Shown: piece after piece, positions 28,804 through 41,454 of the stretch | Layout: each line of letters opens with the position of its first letter | Numbering within the stretch: the first letter of the stretch is position 1 | Made by a program: the position numbers and the translations under genes | From: Prostheceraeus crozeri | Taxonomy: Eukaryota; Platyhelminthes; Polycladida; Euryleptidae | NCBI GenBank assembly: GCA_907163375.1 | Contig: CAJQUW010012432.1 | Span: 1 to 64,000, forward strand | Length of the DNA stretch: 64,000 bases | Direction of reading: 5' to 3' | The notes under the pieces: generated by a model | Seen by the model: the letters and a program-made list of their open reading frames with translations, nothing else | Database searches by the model: none | Told to the model about the DNA's origin: nothing

Positions 28804-30594
28804 TGAATGCTTGACCAGCATACCGTAATTATGGAATATCGCATGACGACGAACTAGTGCTTCGACACGTCGCGAAAAACCGCATATATTTGGTAGATTG
28901 GTCATTTACTTGGGAAATTGATGCGTAATAATACATTTTGAAATGCAATTATATGACCATGTAACATTGAGTTGCAAGAATACCGCGAGAAGCACACCAT
29001 CTGACTGTCTACGTCTGCAGTCTCGCATTCTATGCTTAAAGATCATTGGAGCACGATATCCATGGATATCCACGACAAGCCTGTACATCAGGGAGTCTCA
29101 TATCTAAGGAATTGGCTGAATGGAGAACAGATATTGAGTGAATTTGCGGATGTCTCGATGTGCTGCCAATGACAATGGCATTATCTCTCAACTTCAAGGG
29201 TTTGGACATGTCCCCTGTTTCTGACGCATCAGAAAAGGCGAATGCTGCAGTAATGCATGATCCCACAAAGTCAGCAGGTATTGGAAAGGGTGCTAACCTG
29301 CTGTGTGCAAGAGTGGCTCCAGTAAAAGCATCTCACTTACCAATATTAGTGCTGTGCAGAGCTCATCTCTCGAACTTTTGATACGAGCAGTTCAGAGATC
29401 TTTACTGTGTAATTCAAGTATTTTAAAGAATTGAAATACATACAAACGTGACATGTTCAACCACTGTGTGTTAGTTGGCAATCTAAGCCATATTCAGGGC
29501 ATTCACTCTTCAAGTCATGGGGCTTTGTTTCTAATGACGATAGTACAGTTGATTGTGCTTCCAGAGAAATAACACCTAGCTAACTACCTTACATGTGATC
29601 TTTATGGAATTGATCTTTATGAATGAGTGAGGCAAGTGACAGTTGGCCGAGGTATTCTCGTAATTTAAAGGAAGCGGGAACATAGCTGTGGAAGGTAATT
29701 CAAGGATTCGTAGTGTCATCGAAGAAACAGACCTTTGGATATAGACGCTAATTTGTTTTCAAGTCTGCTGAGAACAGCAGGAAGTAGCGAATAATGGGCT
29801 TTGAGAAAATAACGACGTTTTCAGCGCAAACCGAATCATGTACGAATTCGAGACCTACTAATCGTGCGTGTATGTCATCCTGCAGTTTTACAAACATCAA
29901 CATCACATCATTTTCTCATTGCCGATGCTGTAAATGTACTACCCGAACCAAGTATGACAGACATTGATATGAAACAGGCTAACTCGATCACAGCTCGTGC
30001 AGTCACTGATGCAACAATATTGGTGACATTGGGACAACAAACATTTGGGTACCTTCCAACAACGACAGAAATGGCTAGACGCGGTTGATGACATCTGTAT
30101 TGGGTCAATCGTATTGGTTGCTGATGATAACTTGCAACTCCTTCAGTGGCTTATGGCAAGGGTGGGCAAGCTTGCCAATGTGTCCTTTCGCATGTAATAG
30201 TTCCAACACCTTCGAGAACTTTCTAAGAAGACACTTCAAATGCATTGAAGATTCCTACATCAAATGTCACGAATAGGATCATCCTCTTCACGATGCAACG
30301 TCACATTATAGAAACCGTCGCATTCTTGTTGAGGCAAGTTGCACAAGACGCCGACAAAAACGTTTTCTTGCTTTGTCGACATTGATTGTAAATATTGTAC
30401 GTGATCTGATGTAACTTCTATTACCCTGCGATTTTGATTTTCATCCTGAAATACAGATACTCTCTCTCACAGTTTATGCTCGCAAAAGGGCAGGTGCGGT
30501 CGTACGTGTGGCAAGTATCAAGACAGTGAAAAGAACAGTGAGCAGTCCAGTTTCAAAGCTGCCCCCTCTAATTCCTCCCGTAGACTTCGGTTGA
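28804..30594 (+). pseudogene. BEL/Pao retrotransposon pol remnant, unit copy A
   Basis: Frames spread over the plus strand carry RNase H-type signatures (SDASEKANAAV at about 29,220; RVAPVKASHLP at about 29,315). A VDCASREITPS segment follows near 29,540-29,580, and then the integrase C-terminus. There HHFLIADAVNVLPEP (about 29,905) precedes a degenerate LQQRQKWLDAVDD-like region near 30,060-30,090. The end is VVRVASIKT ... PLIPPVDFG* at 30,594. Many stops and shifts make it inactive. The same remnant is at 39,020-40,806 and 47,648-48,655. Confidence 0.65.
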
Positions 30595-31308
30595 AGGTTG
30601 TGCTGCTCTTTCCCGGTAAGCGAAATGCATGGTCCTGATTGCATGTTAGTTCTATTCGGATCGTATTTCATTTACCTAGTGCACCTTCATATGTGTGCCG
30701 AGTGGTTCATTTCTCAATATAAATTCCCTATCTCTATGTCGCTTGATTTGACTCGCGGCGATTAGGAGTGGTCATGAGTCATGCCTTTTTGCCACGGACG
30801 TGTTGTAAATATTTTTTGTGTCCCATGCATGACATGACTCTTAATAGAATTGTAGTTTTGATGTGGCAGCTTGATTGATTATACCTGGGTGCAGAAAGAA
30901 CATATAGTTGTGTTATATGCAGACTAGAGAAAGTTCATTATGAGGCAATAGTCTCCAAAATTTAAAGATATCATGCTCAATATAGACGTTGATGTCAATT
31001 CAAGTTGGTGTTTGATGACGACTGACTAAAGAACGAAATAACTGTTGACTAAGATAATACTATGTGGGTGAATTATGAAAAAATACATTTCGCAAGCACA
31101 TTTTGCCATCTGATACCCACGCTACAAGAGAAACAAATACATGCTTATAAGTGAATATGAATAGATTCTAATAATTGTTTTCATTATAACAGCCAATCAT
31201 GATCAACATAATATCCGAGCAAACCACAAACACAGTTATAAAATCACACATATACATGAAAGTTCTCCGAAATATCTCGTAAGTATGTCCCACAAAGTAC
31301 TTCCCGAA
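30595..31308. other. Noncoding part of repeat unit A
   Basis: No supported gene. The sequence matches 40,807-41,455 in unit B closely, including the stretch around TTGTGTCCCATGCATGACAT. Confidence 0.6.
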
Positions 31309-31860
31309 TCACTGTTTACATATGATGATTTGATGCCTCGCCAAACTACCAGAATCCGAAAACGACTTCCCGAATATCTCACAAATGAACGACCTGTCTC
31401 CTGTGTGAATTCGCCGATGCCTCACCAAATTACTTGCATCGGTAAATGACTTCCCACAAGAATCACAAATGAACGGCTTGTCGCCTGTGTGTATCCGCCG
31501 ATGAGATTTTAGATGACCTCCTTGGGTGAATGACTTCCCGCATATCTCACAAATGAACGACCTGTCGCCTGTGTGTATTCGCCGATGCTTCGCCAAACTA
31601 CTCGAACACGAAAACAACTTCCCGCATATCTCACAAATGAACGACCTGTCTCCTGTGTGACTTCGCCGATGCCTCGCCAAACTACTCGAATCGGTAAATG
31701 ACTTCCCGCATATCTCACAAATGAACGGCCTGTCTCCTGCATGACTTCTCCGATGCCTTATCAAGCTGCTTCAACTGCTAACGGACTTCTCGCAGAACTC
31801 ACATTTGAATGTTCTAACTTCACTTTTGACCTCTGGTATATTGCTCATGCCCGTGTGGAC
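31309..31860 (-). pseudogene. C2H2 zinc-finger gene, unit copy A, truncated by a stop
   Basis: The start MSNIPEV (about 31,850) is followed by the first half-finger (FKCEFCEKS) and an in-frame TGA at about 31,768. The rest is open: four complete fingers plus degraded ones. The linkers are HTGDRPF/HTGDRSF rather than the usual TGEKP. The last finger has lost a zinc-binding cysteine (CEIFGKSF). An intron acceptor (TTTCAG) is likely just before the start, so a 5' exon is expected further upstream on the minus strand. Probably a DNA-binding protein gene caught in, or carried by, the repeat unit. Confidence 0.7.
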
Positions 31861-32630
31861 CTGAAACGACAAAAACATATAACATTTAAACACAAATTAA
31901 GTATTGTCTTAATACACGAAACGAATGTCAGTCATAAGTCATTGATAACTGAAATTCTGATTCTGTCAGAATTTGTTTGATATTTATTTTACCTAACCAG
32001 AAGAAGTTAGAAGATAACCAAGAATTCTGAAGTGACCACTACAAAATAGTGGTGAAATATTGTAACAAGTAAAATGAACGAAAGAGCAATATCCTGGAAC
32101 TACTGTGAATTACAAAATCCATTCTTCTTCTGGATGAATGCTTCAGGCATTACCTGTCAGCTTATTTTCTCCATTTCATGTTGTGCATCGCATCGTCTTT
32201 GAAATTCAACATCTACTGCTTTCAAATTGTTCGTCGTGGTCTCAGACATGGTCTACACCTTTCAGTTGCATCATTCTACTTGACTGCTTTCTTCAACTTC
32301 TCCGCAGCCTCCAGGAGCAACGTATTTGCAGACAAAATCATTTGGGTGCTAACCTCTTCTTTCTCCAATCTCGCATCCTTGTCTTTCAATTTCTACCGTT
32401 TCTTCTATATTTACTTGAATCCAAGGCCTTCCAAAAATGGCATTTTGTCGCATTCCTTCCTTTTCTTTTCCCTCTATTTCTCACTTCTTCTTCTAACACT
32501 TCTTAAGTCTCTGTTCCTCATCCAAACACAATATACATTTCCGATTAGCTTGTCTCCCAAGAAGTATAAAAGCCCTTCATGATAGAATTGCTTCGGGCTT
32601 GTTCCCATGAGAACGAATTCAAGACGGAAT
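31861..32630 (+). repeat. Conserved block of repeat unit A with TATA box
   Basis: Shared with 34,316-35,620 and 42,630-43,860. It holds CAGAATTTTTTTGATATTTA-type sequence, an AAATAGTGGTGAAATATTGT segment, a pyrimidine-rich stretch, and a conserved AAGTATAAAAG (32,560-32,570) that could be a promoter. ORFs on either strand are of low confidence. Confidence 0.65.
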
Positions 32631-32639
32631 TCGATCGAA

Positions 32640-34316
32640 GAGATCATGGATACTTGTTTGAAGAGACTGAAAGGGCAACAGGACATCATCAAAGGAGTTC
32701 ACAACAAAGAGAGATTTCAATTTTGTTAGCAACGTCGACTGCTTCCTTCCTGTCCATATCTTCATCATATCCTTTTTCCCTTCATATCGTCCTTGGGAAT
32801 GTGGATTGATCTTGCCCAAAAAACCGCCATTTCCATTCAAAACATTTCATCTCCATTTTGGTCTTGTGCCTCCAAGCTTCACCTGAAAATCATGCAGATC
32901 CTGAAGCTTTGCAGCGGAGAGCCGGAGACACTAAAGAATTTCTTTGTTCAATTCGACAGCATTTCAACCGATCACATACCTCCGGTCCTTTTGAAATTCC
33001 ATAATGAAATGTGTGCAAGGCACTAGTATCAGCATGTAGCTACTAAGAAAGACCAAACTCGATAGGAACATCCAAGAGTATCGTCGGCTCAATCGACTCA
33101 GGAATTTGTCACTGAAAGAGGACAAGGAAAGATACTGGAGCGAGAAGGCAGACGCTCTCGAGACCGCTTCGGCCAGGAATGACACTGCCGCGGTCTATCG
33201 ACTACTCCGTGACCTTCGCGATGAACCGACGACTTAAATCACACAGATTAAGAACAGGCATGGAGAGGTCCTTACAAGCAAAGAAGAGTGCCTCAACCAA
33301 TGGAAAGAGCACTTCAGCGATCTTCTCAATCGTACGTCCAGACACACCGATTTGACACTGCTCAACGCGGCAGACAATCCCTTACCTTCTCCAAGGTGCA
33401 ACACAGATTGTATTTCCACATCAGAAGTAAAGCTGCAACTGAAACGGCTTCACAACAAAAGAGCACCCGATATATGCAATATCACAGCAGAAATCCTCAA
33501 GCATGGAAACGATGCATGATCCAATGGCTCACTGACGTCCTTCAACGCTGTGTGGGGAAAATGAATCCATTCCGGAAGATTGGAAGCAGGGCGTGATCCC
33601 CCTTTCTGGAAGAGAAAAGGCGACGCTCGAGTATGCTCTAACTATCGTGGCATCACTCTTCTGTCAGTACCAGGGAAGCTGTTCACCAACATCCTAATCA
33701 ACCGTGCAAAGGTAGCCATGCATCATCACCACCGTCCCCAACAAGCTTGCTTTATGCCTGAACGTGGTACGAGTGATCAAATAGCGAGTGTACGACTGCT
33801 GATCGAAAAGGCGCACGAGTATCGTCGTGGAAGAAATCTGTGCATCGCATTTATGGATCTTGAGGCTGCGTTTGATTCTGCTGATGAAATGCAATCTGGC
33901 TGATTCTTCGCTCAATCAGTGTACCCGAAAAGATCATTCGGCTTCTACAACTCCTGCATTCAGACTCCCATAGCTGCGTTAGGGTCAATGGTGAAGATTC
34001 AACTTGGTTCCAAACTGAAAGTGGCGTAAGACAAGGTTGCACAGCTGCACCAGAATTGTTCAATTGTCTTATTGATTTTTCCTAATGAAGAAAGTTGACG
34101 AACAGATGCAGGGAGTTCAGCTGGGTAGCTACCGACTAACGGATCTCGAATTTGCAGATGACACTGCTCTTTTCGCTCCTGATATGGATTCCCTCATTCA
34201 AGCCATCAACATCTATGTCAATGAAGCTTCGAAATTGGGACTCCAAGTCAACTACTCTAAGACAAAGTTAATGATGATAAGTGAGAGCACACCCCCACAG
34301 TCCATAGTGGTCAACA
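32640..34316 (+). pseudogene. RTE-like non-LTR retrotransposon RT, broken
   Basis: Open pieces in all three plus frames match one reverse transcriptase. They include a pre-RT helical part with DKERYWSEKADALE (about 33,115) and KLQLKRLHNKRAPDICNITAE (about 33,430). These are followed by CSNYRGITLLSVPGKLF (33,640), GRNLCIAFMDLEAAFDS (33,830) and DLEFADDTALFAP (34,140). The FADD box is the catalytic motif. Stops and shifts (for example near 33,235, 33,580 and 33,890) inactivate it. No endonuclease domain is recognised, so it is 5'-truncated. It sits between two copies of the conserved block, which makes it an insertion in, or recombination partner of, the unit. Confidence 0.65.
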
Positions 34317-35620
34317 ATCACATAAAATATATAACATTTAAACGGAAATTGAGTATTGTCTAAATACACGAAACGAATGTCAGTCATAAGTCATTGATAA
34401 CTGAAATTCTGATTGTCAGAATTTTTTTGATATTTATTTTACCTAACCAGAAGAAGTATATTTGGTTTCATCACTGATGATTGTTGAATACAATGCAATA
34501 CTCCTGACTCATAAAACCATGTTATAAGCTCTCATAATAGCACTGCAGACACTTCTGTCTAACGAAATTACACTTTGCAAGGGATTGGGTTAAATGCCGT
34601 TTTCGACACTTAAGATTCAATTATGAAATTGAAGCAAGCAAACGATCACAATGAAGTTAGACATTCTACTACAGAATTAGTCAACTAATTTGTACCTGTT
34701 TAATTAACTGCTGTAGATCAGTAAAAATCCGACAACAATTTTCAACTTTCAACATCAGTGTGGCCAACAATTTTGCGAATTATGTTAACTTTTGCAACCT
34801 TCGACGATTTTGAATTCAAGGATATTTCCTAGTATTATATGGTGCATCAATCACATACATCATTTATCACAATAATTTGGACAGCGATTTCAACATATTT
34901 CCTTGAAGGAGAGTGCTCAAATTCTACATGAAAGGTCAATGTACAAGTCAATTGGGGTGATGAATGTGCTTCATGGTAATGAAGTGGCTATAAGATAGCC
35001 AAGAATTCGAAAGTGACCACTGCAAAATAGTGGTGAAATATTGTAACAAATAAAATGAACGAAAGAGCAATATCCTGAAACTACTGTGAATTATAAAATC
35101 CATTCTTCTTCTTCTGGATGAGTGCTTCAGGCATTACCTGTAAGCTTGTTTTTCTCCATTTCATGTTGTGCATCGCCCAAGTCTTTGAAATTCAACATCT
35201 ACTGCTTTCAAATTGTTCGTCGTGGTCTCAGATATGGTCTACACCTTTCAGTTGCATCATTCTACTTGACTGCTTTCTTCAACTTCTCCGCAGCCTCCAG
35301 GAGCAACGTATTTGCCGACAAAAATCATTTGAGTGCTAGCCTCTTCTTTCTCCAATCTCGCATCCTCCTCTTTCAATTTCTACCGTTTCTTCGATATTTA
35401 TTTGAATCCAAGGCCTTCCAAACATGGCATTTTGTCGCATTCCTTCCCTTTCTTTCCCCCCTATTTCTCACTTCTTCTCACACTTCATAAGTCTCTGTTC
35501 CTCATCCAAACACAATATACATTTCCGATTAGCTTGTCTCCCAAGAAGTATAAAAGCCCTTTATGATAGAATTGCTTCGTGCTTGTTACCATGAGAAAGA
35601 ATTCAAGACGGAGTACCTTT
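34317..35620 (+). repeat. Second copy of the conserved block with TATA box
   Basis: Repeats 31,861-32,630 and continues, like 42,630-43,860, into a longer middle (34,450-34,980). AAGTATAAAAG recurs near 35,547. The block ends at AATTCAAGACGGAG, where the Penelope-like RT begins. No gene is supported. Confidence 0.65.
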
Positions 35621-36920
35621 CATTTTGATGCGCATTTCTAGTGTCGAAAAAGAGGTGTTGCTATGGGCTCCAAGGCATCTCCCACCTTCCCAATTTTGGT
35701 TAGAACCGCCTGGAGAGGTCGACAGTTTCCCAACGAACATTATCCAATCCACTTATGTTTCTACGATATATTGATGATTGCGTTGTGATTATGTCGACTT
35801 AACTAACAAACTATTGATCCTGTAAACCAACTAAATAACACCATCAAATTCGAATGTGTACTCCAGATAATGATGGTTATCTTCCTGTACTTGATACAGT
35901 CATCAAAATTCATGACGATGGCGCTGTCGATCATTAATTCTATTATAAAGAATCAAACAGAGGAATTTTCATTCACTCATCATCAGTTCTACCAGCGTCA
36001 ATTAAGAGAAATGCGATTATAGAGGAATTCCGATGTATGGATAGATTATGCAATTCAGATGACGCTGAACCTTTCGCAGCATCTCAAATGGTTAATAAAT
36101 TCGCGGATAATGGATATAATCGAACATCTATCCATGAGAGCGAAGTCTAAACGCCGCAAGTGCCAAAAAATGACTTCACTGATTCCTATTTGTTGAAAGT
36201 GCCTTTCATCACTGACAAATTCAACTATAGACTACAATACATAATACATAATTCCGATCTCAACATGCGCATCGTAAATAAATCAAGAAATAATTCATCC
36301 CAACATCTGAACAAAAATAAGCGCTTCTCAAAATGTTCCGAACGCTTATGTATAATCAACGATTCCCAATCATGTACAGCCTTCAATGTGGCTAACAAAG
36401 GAGTCTGCGCAATGTGTGTGATGTCTTTTACATGGGCAGCACCACCCGTTTCTTACATGATCGAGTCTTGGAATACTCGTACCTAATGGCAAGTAAAGCT
36501 ACATTCTACATTCTTCTTATTCTCATAATTAACATCCCAAGGAAATATTTTCTTTACCACCAATGTGAAATACGTTGCCGAATTGACGAAGCCATGACTA
36601 TAAGGCAGCTGAAACCATCTCTGAATGGCAAAGAGGAGTTTATTGACTGTAGGTTGTTCCATATTTAATCTTCTTCATTGATTTGTACATGTAATTATTT
36701 TTCCTTTGTTGTTCCATTGGTCATACTGTTAGAGCATTCGCATAATTGTTATGTTCTATTTTAATAATTTATGCATGCATTTTGATAATAGTTTCTATAC
36801 TTCGACATTTGTAGCCGTGCAGTCACTCTTTCATAGACTTTATGTCTTGATTGTCGTGCATATTACCAGTGTGACGTAGATCGATAATGTGAGCGTCATT
36901 ATTGTCAATTCACCTGACAT
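35621..36920 (+). pseudogene. Penelope-like element, RT and GIY-YIG, copy 1
   Basis: RT motif B-type sequence (GVAMGSKASPTFP in degraded form, near 35,650) and the catalytic box FLRYIDDCVVI (35,755) are followed by LPVLDTVIKI. A GIY-YIG nuclease part comes near 36,400-36,500 (VCDVFYMGSTTRFLHDR), then a C-terminal EAMTIRQLKPSLNGKEE (36,590-36,640). Frames change several times. The element is 5'-truncated within the RT. The 3' UTR ends at the ATTCACCTGACAT site. Confidence 0.7.
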
Positions 36921-39006
36921 ACAGCTTTACCAAAGCGTTGCCCATGCATTCAAAAGCGCTTCGTTCGCATTGGATCAATTTGCATATTATTATTACTCAC
37001 CGATCTAAGTAGAAAACAGATAGCAATAATCATAATGTCAACAATTGATGAAACTATTGAATTCGTGCTATATGGAGACAGAAAGTCGTCCGAAAGAACA
37101 GAAGAAAAATTCTGTAAGAAATGTAGACTTCATTTTGAGATTAGTGACACCAAGATTATTCCAACCAATCGAAGAAGTTATACAAAATGAACTTTTGCCT
37201 GCAATATGCGGCAGACGAATGCCTGAAGAATATCGAAAAATAATATCACTCCCTGTGCGTTTTGGTGGCATGGCCATTATTGATCCCATTACAACAGCGG
37301 AATCAGAATATGAAAACTCTTTGAAGATTACCAGAGAGACTTGGGAAGCAATTATTGATCAGAATATGAACTATACATTGAATAACGAGACTAACTCGAA
37401 TATCACTCCAGAAATCAAGAAAAAGAAAAGAAAATAAAGACATTATTTACTCAAATTTGTGACAATTTAGCTGATGGCAAGAAAAGACAGCTATCATTGC
37501 TGTGTGAGAAAGGCACGTCCTCTTGGCTAACAGCAATTCCGTCCGACGAAAATGACTTTTTGCTAAACAAAAAGGAATTTCATGATGGCATATCCTTGAG
37601 ATATGGATTACAAGTCTCTTGATTGCCATGAAGTATGTTCATGTGGCAAGGAAAATTCCAATGACCATTTTTTGATCTGCAAGAAAGGTAGTTTCGTGTC
37701 CTTGAGACATAACAATATCAGAGATACAACGGTCGCCCTTTTGAATAATATCTTCAAGGATGTTGTTGAAGAGCCCCACTTACTTCTGTTGATGTGTGAA
37801 CGATTGAATCCGGGTGATAATACAGCTGATGGTGCTAGTTTAGATATATCTGCAAGGGGTGCATGGTCAGCATTAGACAAAGGCATGTTTTGATGTAAGG
37901 GTGATCACCAAAATCTACGAACTAACGCCTCCCGTCTAACACGTGGGTTGACCAATCGGCTTTGGTGTTGGGTGTTGGTTGATGCTGTGACGGGGTTAGG
38001 CGGTGGGGTACGGTGGGTTGGGGAGGTTTGAGTTTGGGTGGGTGGCATGTGATAGTTTGAGGGGTGTGGGGGGGTCCGGCGGTGGGGGGTCGCGGCGTGG
38101 GGGTGGGTGATTGGTAGTGGAGGCGGTGTTTGGGGGGAGTGGGGGGATTAAGGTGGCGGGGGTGTGATTTGGTGTGGGGTTGGTTGGGTTTGGGTGGCGG
38201 GTGGTGTGAGGGGTTGTGTTGGTTGGGGGATCGTGTTGCAATTTCTTGTTGTGTCCCTGTTGGGTTTGGGGGTAGCGTCTGTAATTACGTATGATTGGGT
38301 GTTGGTTATGGTGGGTTGGTGGATGTATCGGGGCTCAGGGGGGTGTATGTGGTTGGGTGGATCGGTGGGATGTAGGGGGGGGGGGTGCAGGGGCCAAATA
38401 GTAGTGGCACTTTGATGCTGGAGGGGGTCGTGGTGTTTGCGTGTTTTTTGTTTTTTTTCACAAGTTTTGGATTATATTCAAGTGAACTGTTTTTTTTAAT
38501 GTTTGTTCTTGGTTTGTGGTTGCTATCTATTTGTTGTTGGTTATTTTTGAATCAATGTAATCGGCCCTTCTTCTCTCCCCCCAAACGCATGAACAAGAGA
38601 AGAAGCGATTATACAATGAGAGAATCATGGATATTGAAAAGGCAACATTCACCCTCTTGTTTTCTCTACCATTGGCCCCCACCCCCCGGGAATGTCAAAT
38701 GAATGCAAAACTTTTTATAAGAGAATTGCACATCTCACAGCTCTGAAATACAATCAGGAATATTCAAATCTGATTGCATGGATGCGCAAAAGATTATCAT
38801 TTGACATCATAAAAACATGCGTCATTGCATTCGCGGCTTCAGTGGATGTGGCAAGACTGAGCAGAAGCTCCAGTTTTCTGAACTGGATTTCAATCTTGTT
38901 GACTTACCTGTATAACTTACTTTTGACTTCTATCTTCTGTTAATGCAATGAATTCCCGCGTTTTGAACTATAGTGCAATTGTTGTAGTGTCAAATATACT
39001 TGTTTG
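36921..39006 (+). mobile_element. 5'-truncated retroelement 3' end with 13-bp target duplication
   Basis: The segment is flanked by ATTCACCTGACAT at 36,908-36,920 and 39,007-39,019. The uninterrupted site is in unit A at about 28,791. It encodes the C-terminal part of an RT-type protein family I know from cnidarian and other invertebrate genomes. ISLPVRFGGMAIIDP (37,250) is followed by SSWLTAIPSDENDF and CSCGKENSNDHFLICKKG (37,630). Then come DGASLDISARG and ACFDVRV (to 37,895), and after a G/T-rich insert KATFT ... LVFSTIG (38,630-38,680). The D-x-(12-16)-FDVRV pattern looks like a PD-(D/E)xK nuclease core. Shifts make it inactive. Confidence 0.65.
37925..38430 (+). repeat. G/T-rich low-complexity insert
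   Basis: The plus strand is nearly free of A and C runs, with many GGG and TGGGTG tracts (for example GGGTGGGTGATTGG). It splits the retroelement domain between FDVRV and its next conserved part. ORFs here are composition artefacts. Confidence 0.75.
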
Positions 39007-39019
39007 ATTCACCTGACAT

Positions 39020-40806
39020 TGAATGCTTGACCAGCATACCGTAATTGTGAAATATCGCATGAAGACGAACTAGTGCTTCGACACGTCGCGAAAAACCGCA
39101 TATATTTGGTAGATTAGTCTTTTACTTGGGAAAATTGATGCATAACAAATACATCTTGAAATGCAATTATATGACTATGTAACATTGAGTAGCAAGAATA
39201 CCGCGAGAAGCACACCATCTGACTGTCTACGTCTGCAGTCTCGCATTCAATGCTTAAAGATCATTGGAGCACGATATCCATGGATATCCACGACAAGCCT
39301 GTACATCAGGGAGTCTCATACCTGAGATTATATCTAAGGAATTGGCTGAATGGAGAACAGATATTGAGTGAATTTGCGGATGTCTCGATGTGCTGCCGAT
39401 GACAATGGCATTATCTCTCAACTTCAAGGGTTTGGACATGTCCCCTGTTTCTGACGCATCAGAAAAGGCGAATGCTGCAGTAATGCATGATCCCACAAAG
39501 TCAGCAGGTATTGGAAAGGGTGCTAACCTGCTGTGTGCAAGAGTGGCTCCAGTAAAAGCATCTCACTTACCAATATTAGTGCTGTGCAGAGCTCATCCTC
39601 TCGAACTTTTGATACGAGCAGTTCAGAGATCATTACTGTGTAATTCAAGTATTTTAAAGAATCTGAAATACATACAAACGTGACATGTTCAACCACTGTG
39701 TTAGTCTGGCAATCTAAGCCATATTCAGGGCATTCACTCTTCAGTCATGGGGCTTTGTTTCTACTGACGATAATACAGTTGATTGTGCTTCCAGAGAAAT
39801 AACACCTAGCTAACTACTTACATGTGATCTTTGATGGAATTGATCTTTATGAATGAGTGAGGCAAGTGACAGTTGGCCTCGGTATTCTCGTAATTTAAAG
39901 GAAGCGGGAACATAGCTGTTGAAGGTAATTTAAGGATTCGTAGTGTCGTCGAAGAAACAGACCTTTGGATATAGACGCTAATTTGTTTTCAAGTCTGCTG
40001 AGAACAGCAGGAAGTAGCGAATAACGGGCTTTGAGAAAATAACGACGTTTTCAGCGCAAACCGAATCATGTACGAATTCGAGACCTACTAATCGCGCGTG
40101 TATGTCATCCTGCAGTTTTACAAACATTAACACCACATCATTTTCTCATTGCCGATGCTGTAAATGTAGTACTCGAACCAAATATGACAGACATTGATAT
40201 GAAACAGGCTAACTCGATCACAGCTCGTGCAGTCATGATGCAACAATAGTGGTGACATTGGGAGAACAAACATTTGGGTACCTTCCAACAACGACAGAAA
40301 TGGCTAGACGCGGTTGATGACATCTGTTTTGGGTCGATAGTATTGGTTGCTGATGACAACTTGCAACTCCTTCAGTGGCTTATGGCAAGGGTGGGCAAGC
40401 TTGCCAATGTGTCCTTTCGCATGTAATAGTTCCAACACTTTTGAGAACTTTTTAAAAAGACACTTCAAATGCATTGAAGATTCCTACATCAAATGTCACG
40501 AATAGGATCATCCTCTTCACAATGCAACGTCACATTATAGAAACCGTCGCATTCTTGTTGAGGCAAGTTGCACAAATCGCCCACAGAACTGTCTTCTTGC
40601 TTTGTCGACATCGATTGTAAATAATGTACGTGATCTGGTGAAACGTCTATTACCTTGCGATTTTGATTTTCATCCTGAAATACAAATACTCTCACTCATA
40701 GTTTATGTTCGCAAAAGCAAGGTGGATTATACGAGTGGCAAGTATCAAGACAGTGAACAGTCCAGTTTCAAAGCTGCGCCTCTAATTCCTCTCGTAGACT
40801 TCGGTT
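39020..40806 (+). pseudogene. BEL/Pao pol remnant, unit copy B
   Basis: Close copy of 28,804-30,594 with the same landmarks: SDASEKANAAV (about 39,455), RVAPVKASHLP (39,550), HHFLIADAVNVV (40,135) and PLIPLVDFG* (40,806). Additional indels occur near the end. Not functional. Confidence 0.65.
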
Positions 40807-41454
40807 GAAGGTTGTGCTGCTCTTTCCCGGTGAGCGAAATGTATGGTCCTGATTGCATTTAAGTTCTATTCGGATTGTATTTCATTTACCTAGTGCACCT
40901 TCATATGTGTGCCGAGTGGTTCATTTCTCAATATAAAATTCTTTATCTCTATGTCGCTTTATTTGACGTGTTGTAGATATTTTTTGTGTCTCATGCATAA
41001 CATGACTCTTAATAGAATTGTAGTTTTGATGTCTGGCAACTTGATTGATTATACCTGCGTGAAGAAAGAACATATAGTTGTGTTATATGCAGACTAGAGA
41101 AAGTTCATTGAGAGGCAATAGTCTCCAAAATTTAAAGATATCATGCTCAATATAGACGTTGATGTCAATCCAAGTTGGCGTTTATTGACGATTGACTGCA
41201 GAACAAAACAACTGTTGACTGAGATAAAACTGTGTGGGTGAATTATGAAAAAATACATTTCGCAAGCACATTTTGCCATCTGATACCCACGCTACAAGAG
41301 AAAGAAATACATGAACAGAAGTGAAAATGAATAGATTCTAATAATTGTTTTCATTATAACACCCAATCATGATCGACATAATCTCCGAGAAAACCACAAA
41401 CACAGTTATAAAATCACACATATACATGAACTTTCTCTACATCATCTCGTAAGC
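40807..41454. other. Noncoding part of repeat unit B
   Basis: No supported gene; matches 30,595-31,308. Confidence 0.6.

Noticed and set aside
29036-29266. Minus-strand ORF opposite the BEL/Pao RNase H region (also 39,254 and 47,652)
   Set aside because: The plus strand carries the recognisable SDASEKA and RVAPVKA signatures; the minus frame is a shadow kept by copy similarity.
32138-32582. Hydrophobic ORFs in the conserved block (also 35,118-35,566 and 43,289-43,840)
   Set aside because: They run through a pyrimidine-rich stretch in two frames at once with little frame preference between copies; more likely noncoding or antisense.
38164-38415. ORFs in the G/T-rich tract
   Set aside because: Glycine/valine/tryptophan-rich products of a low-complexity sequence.
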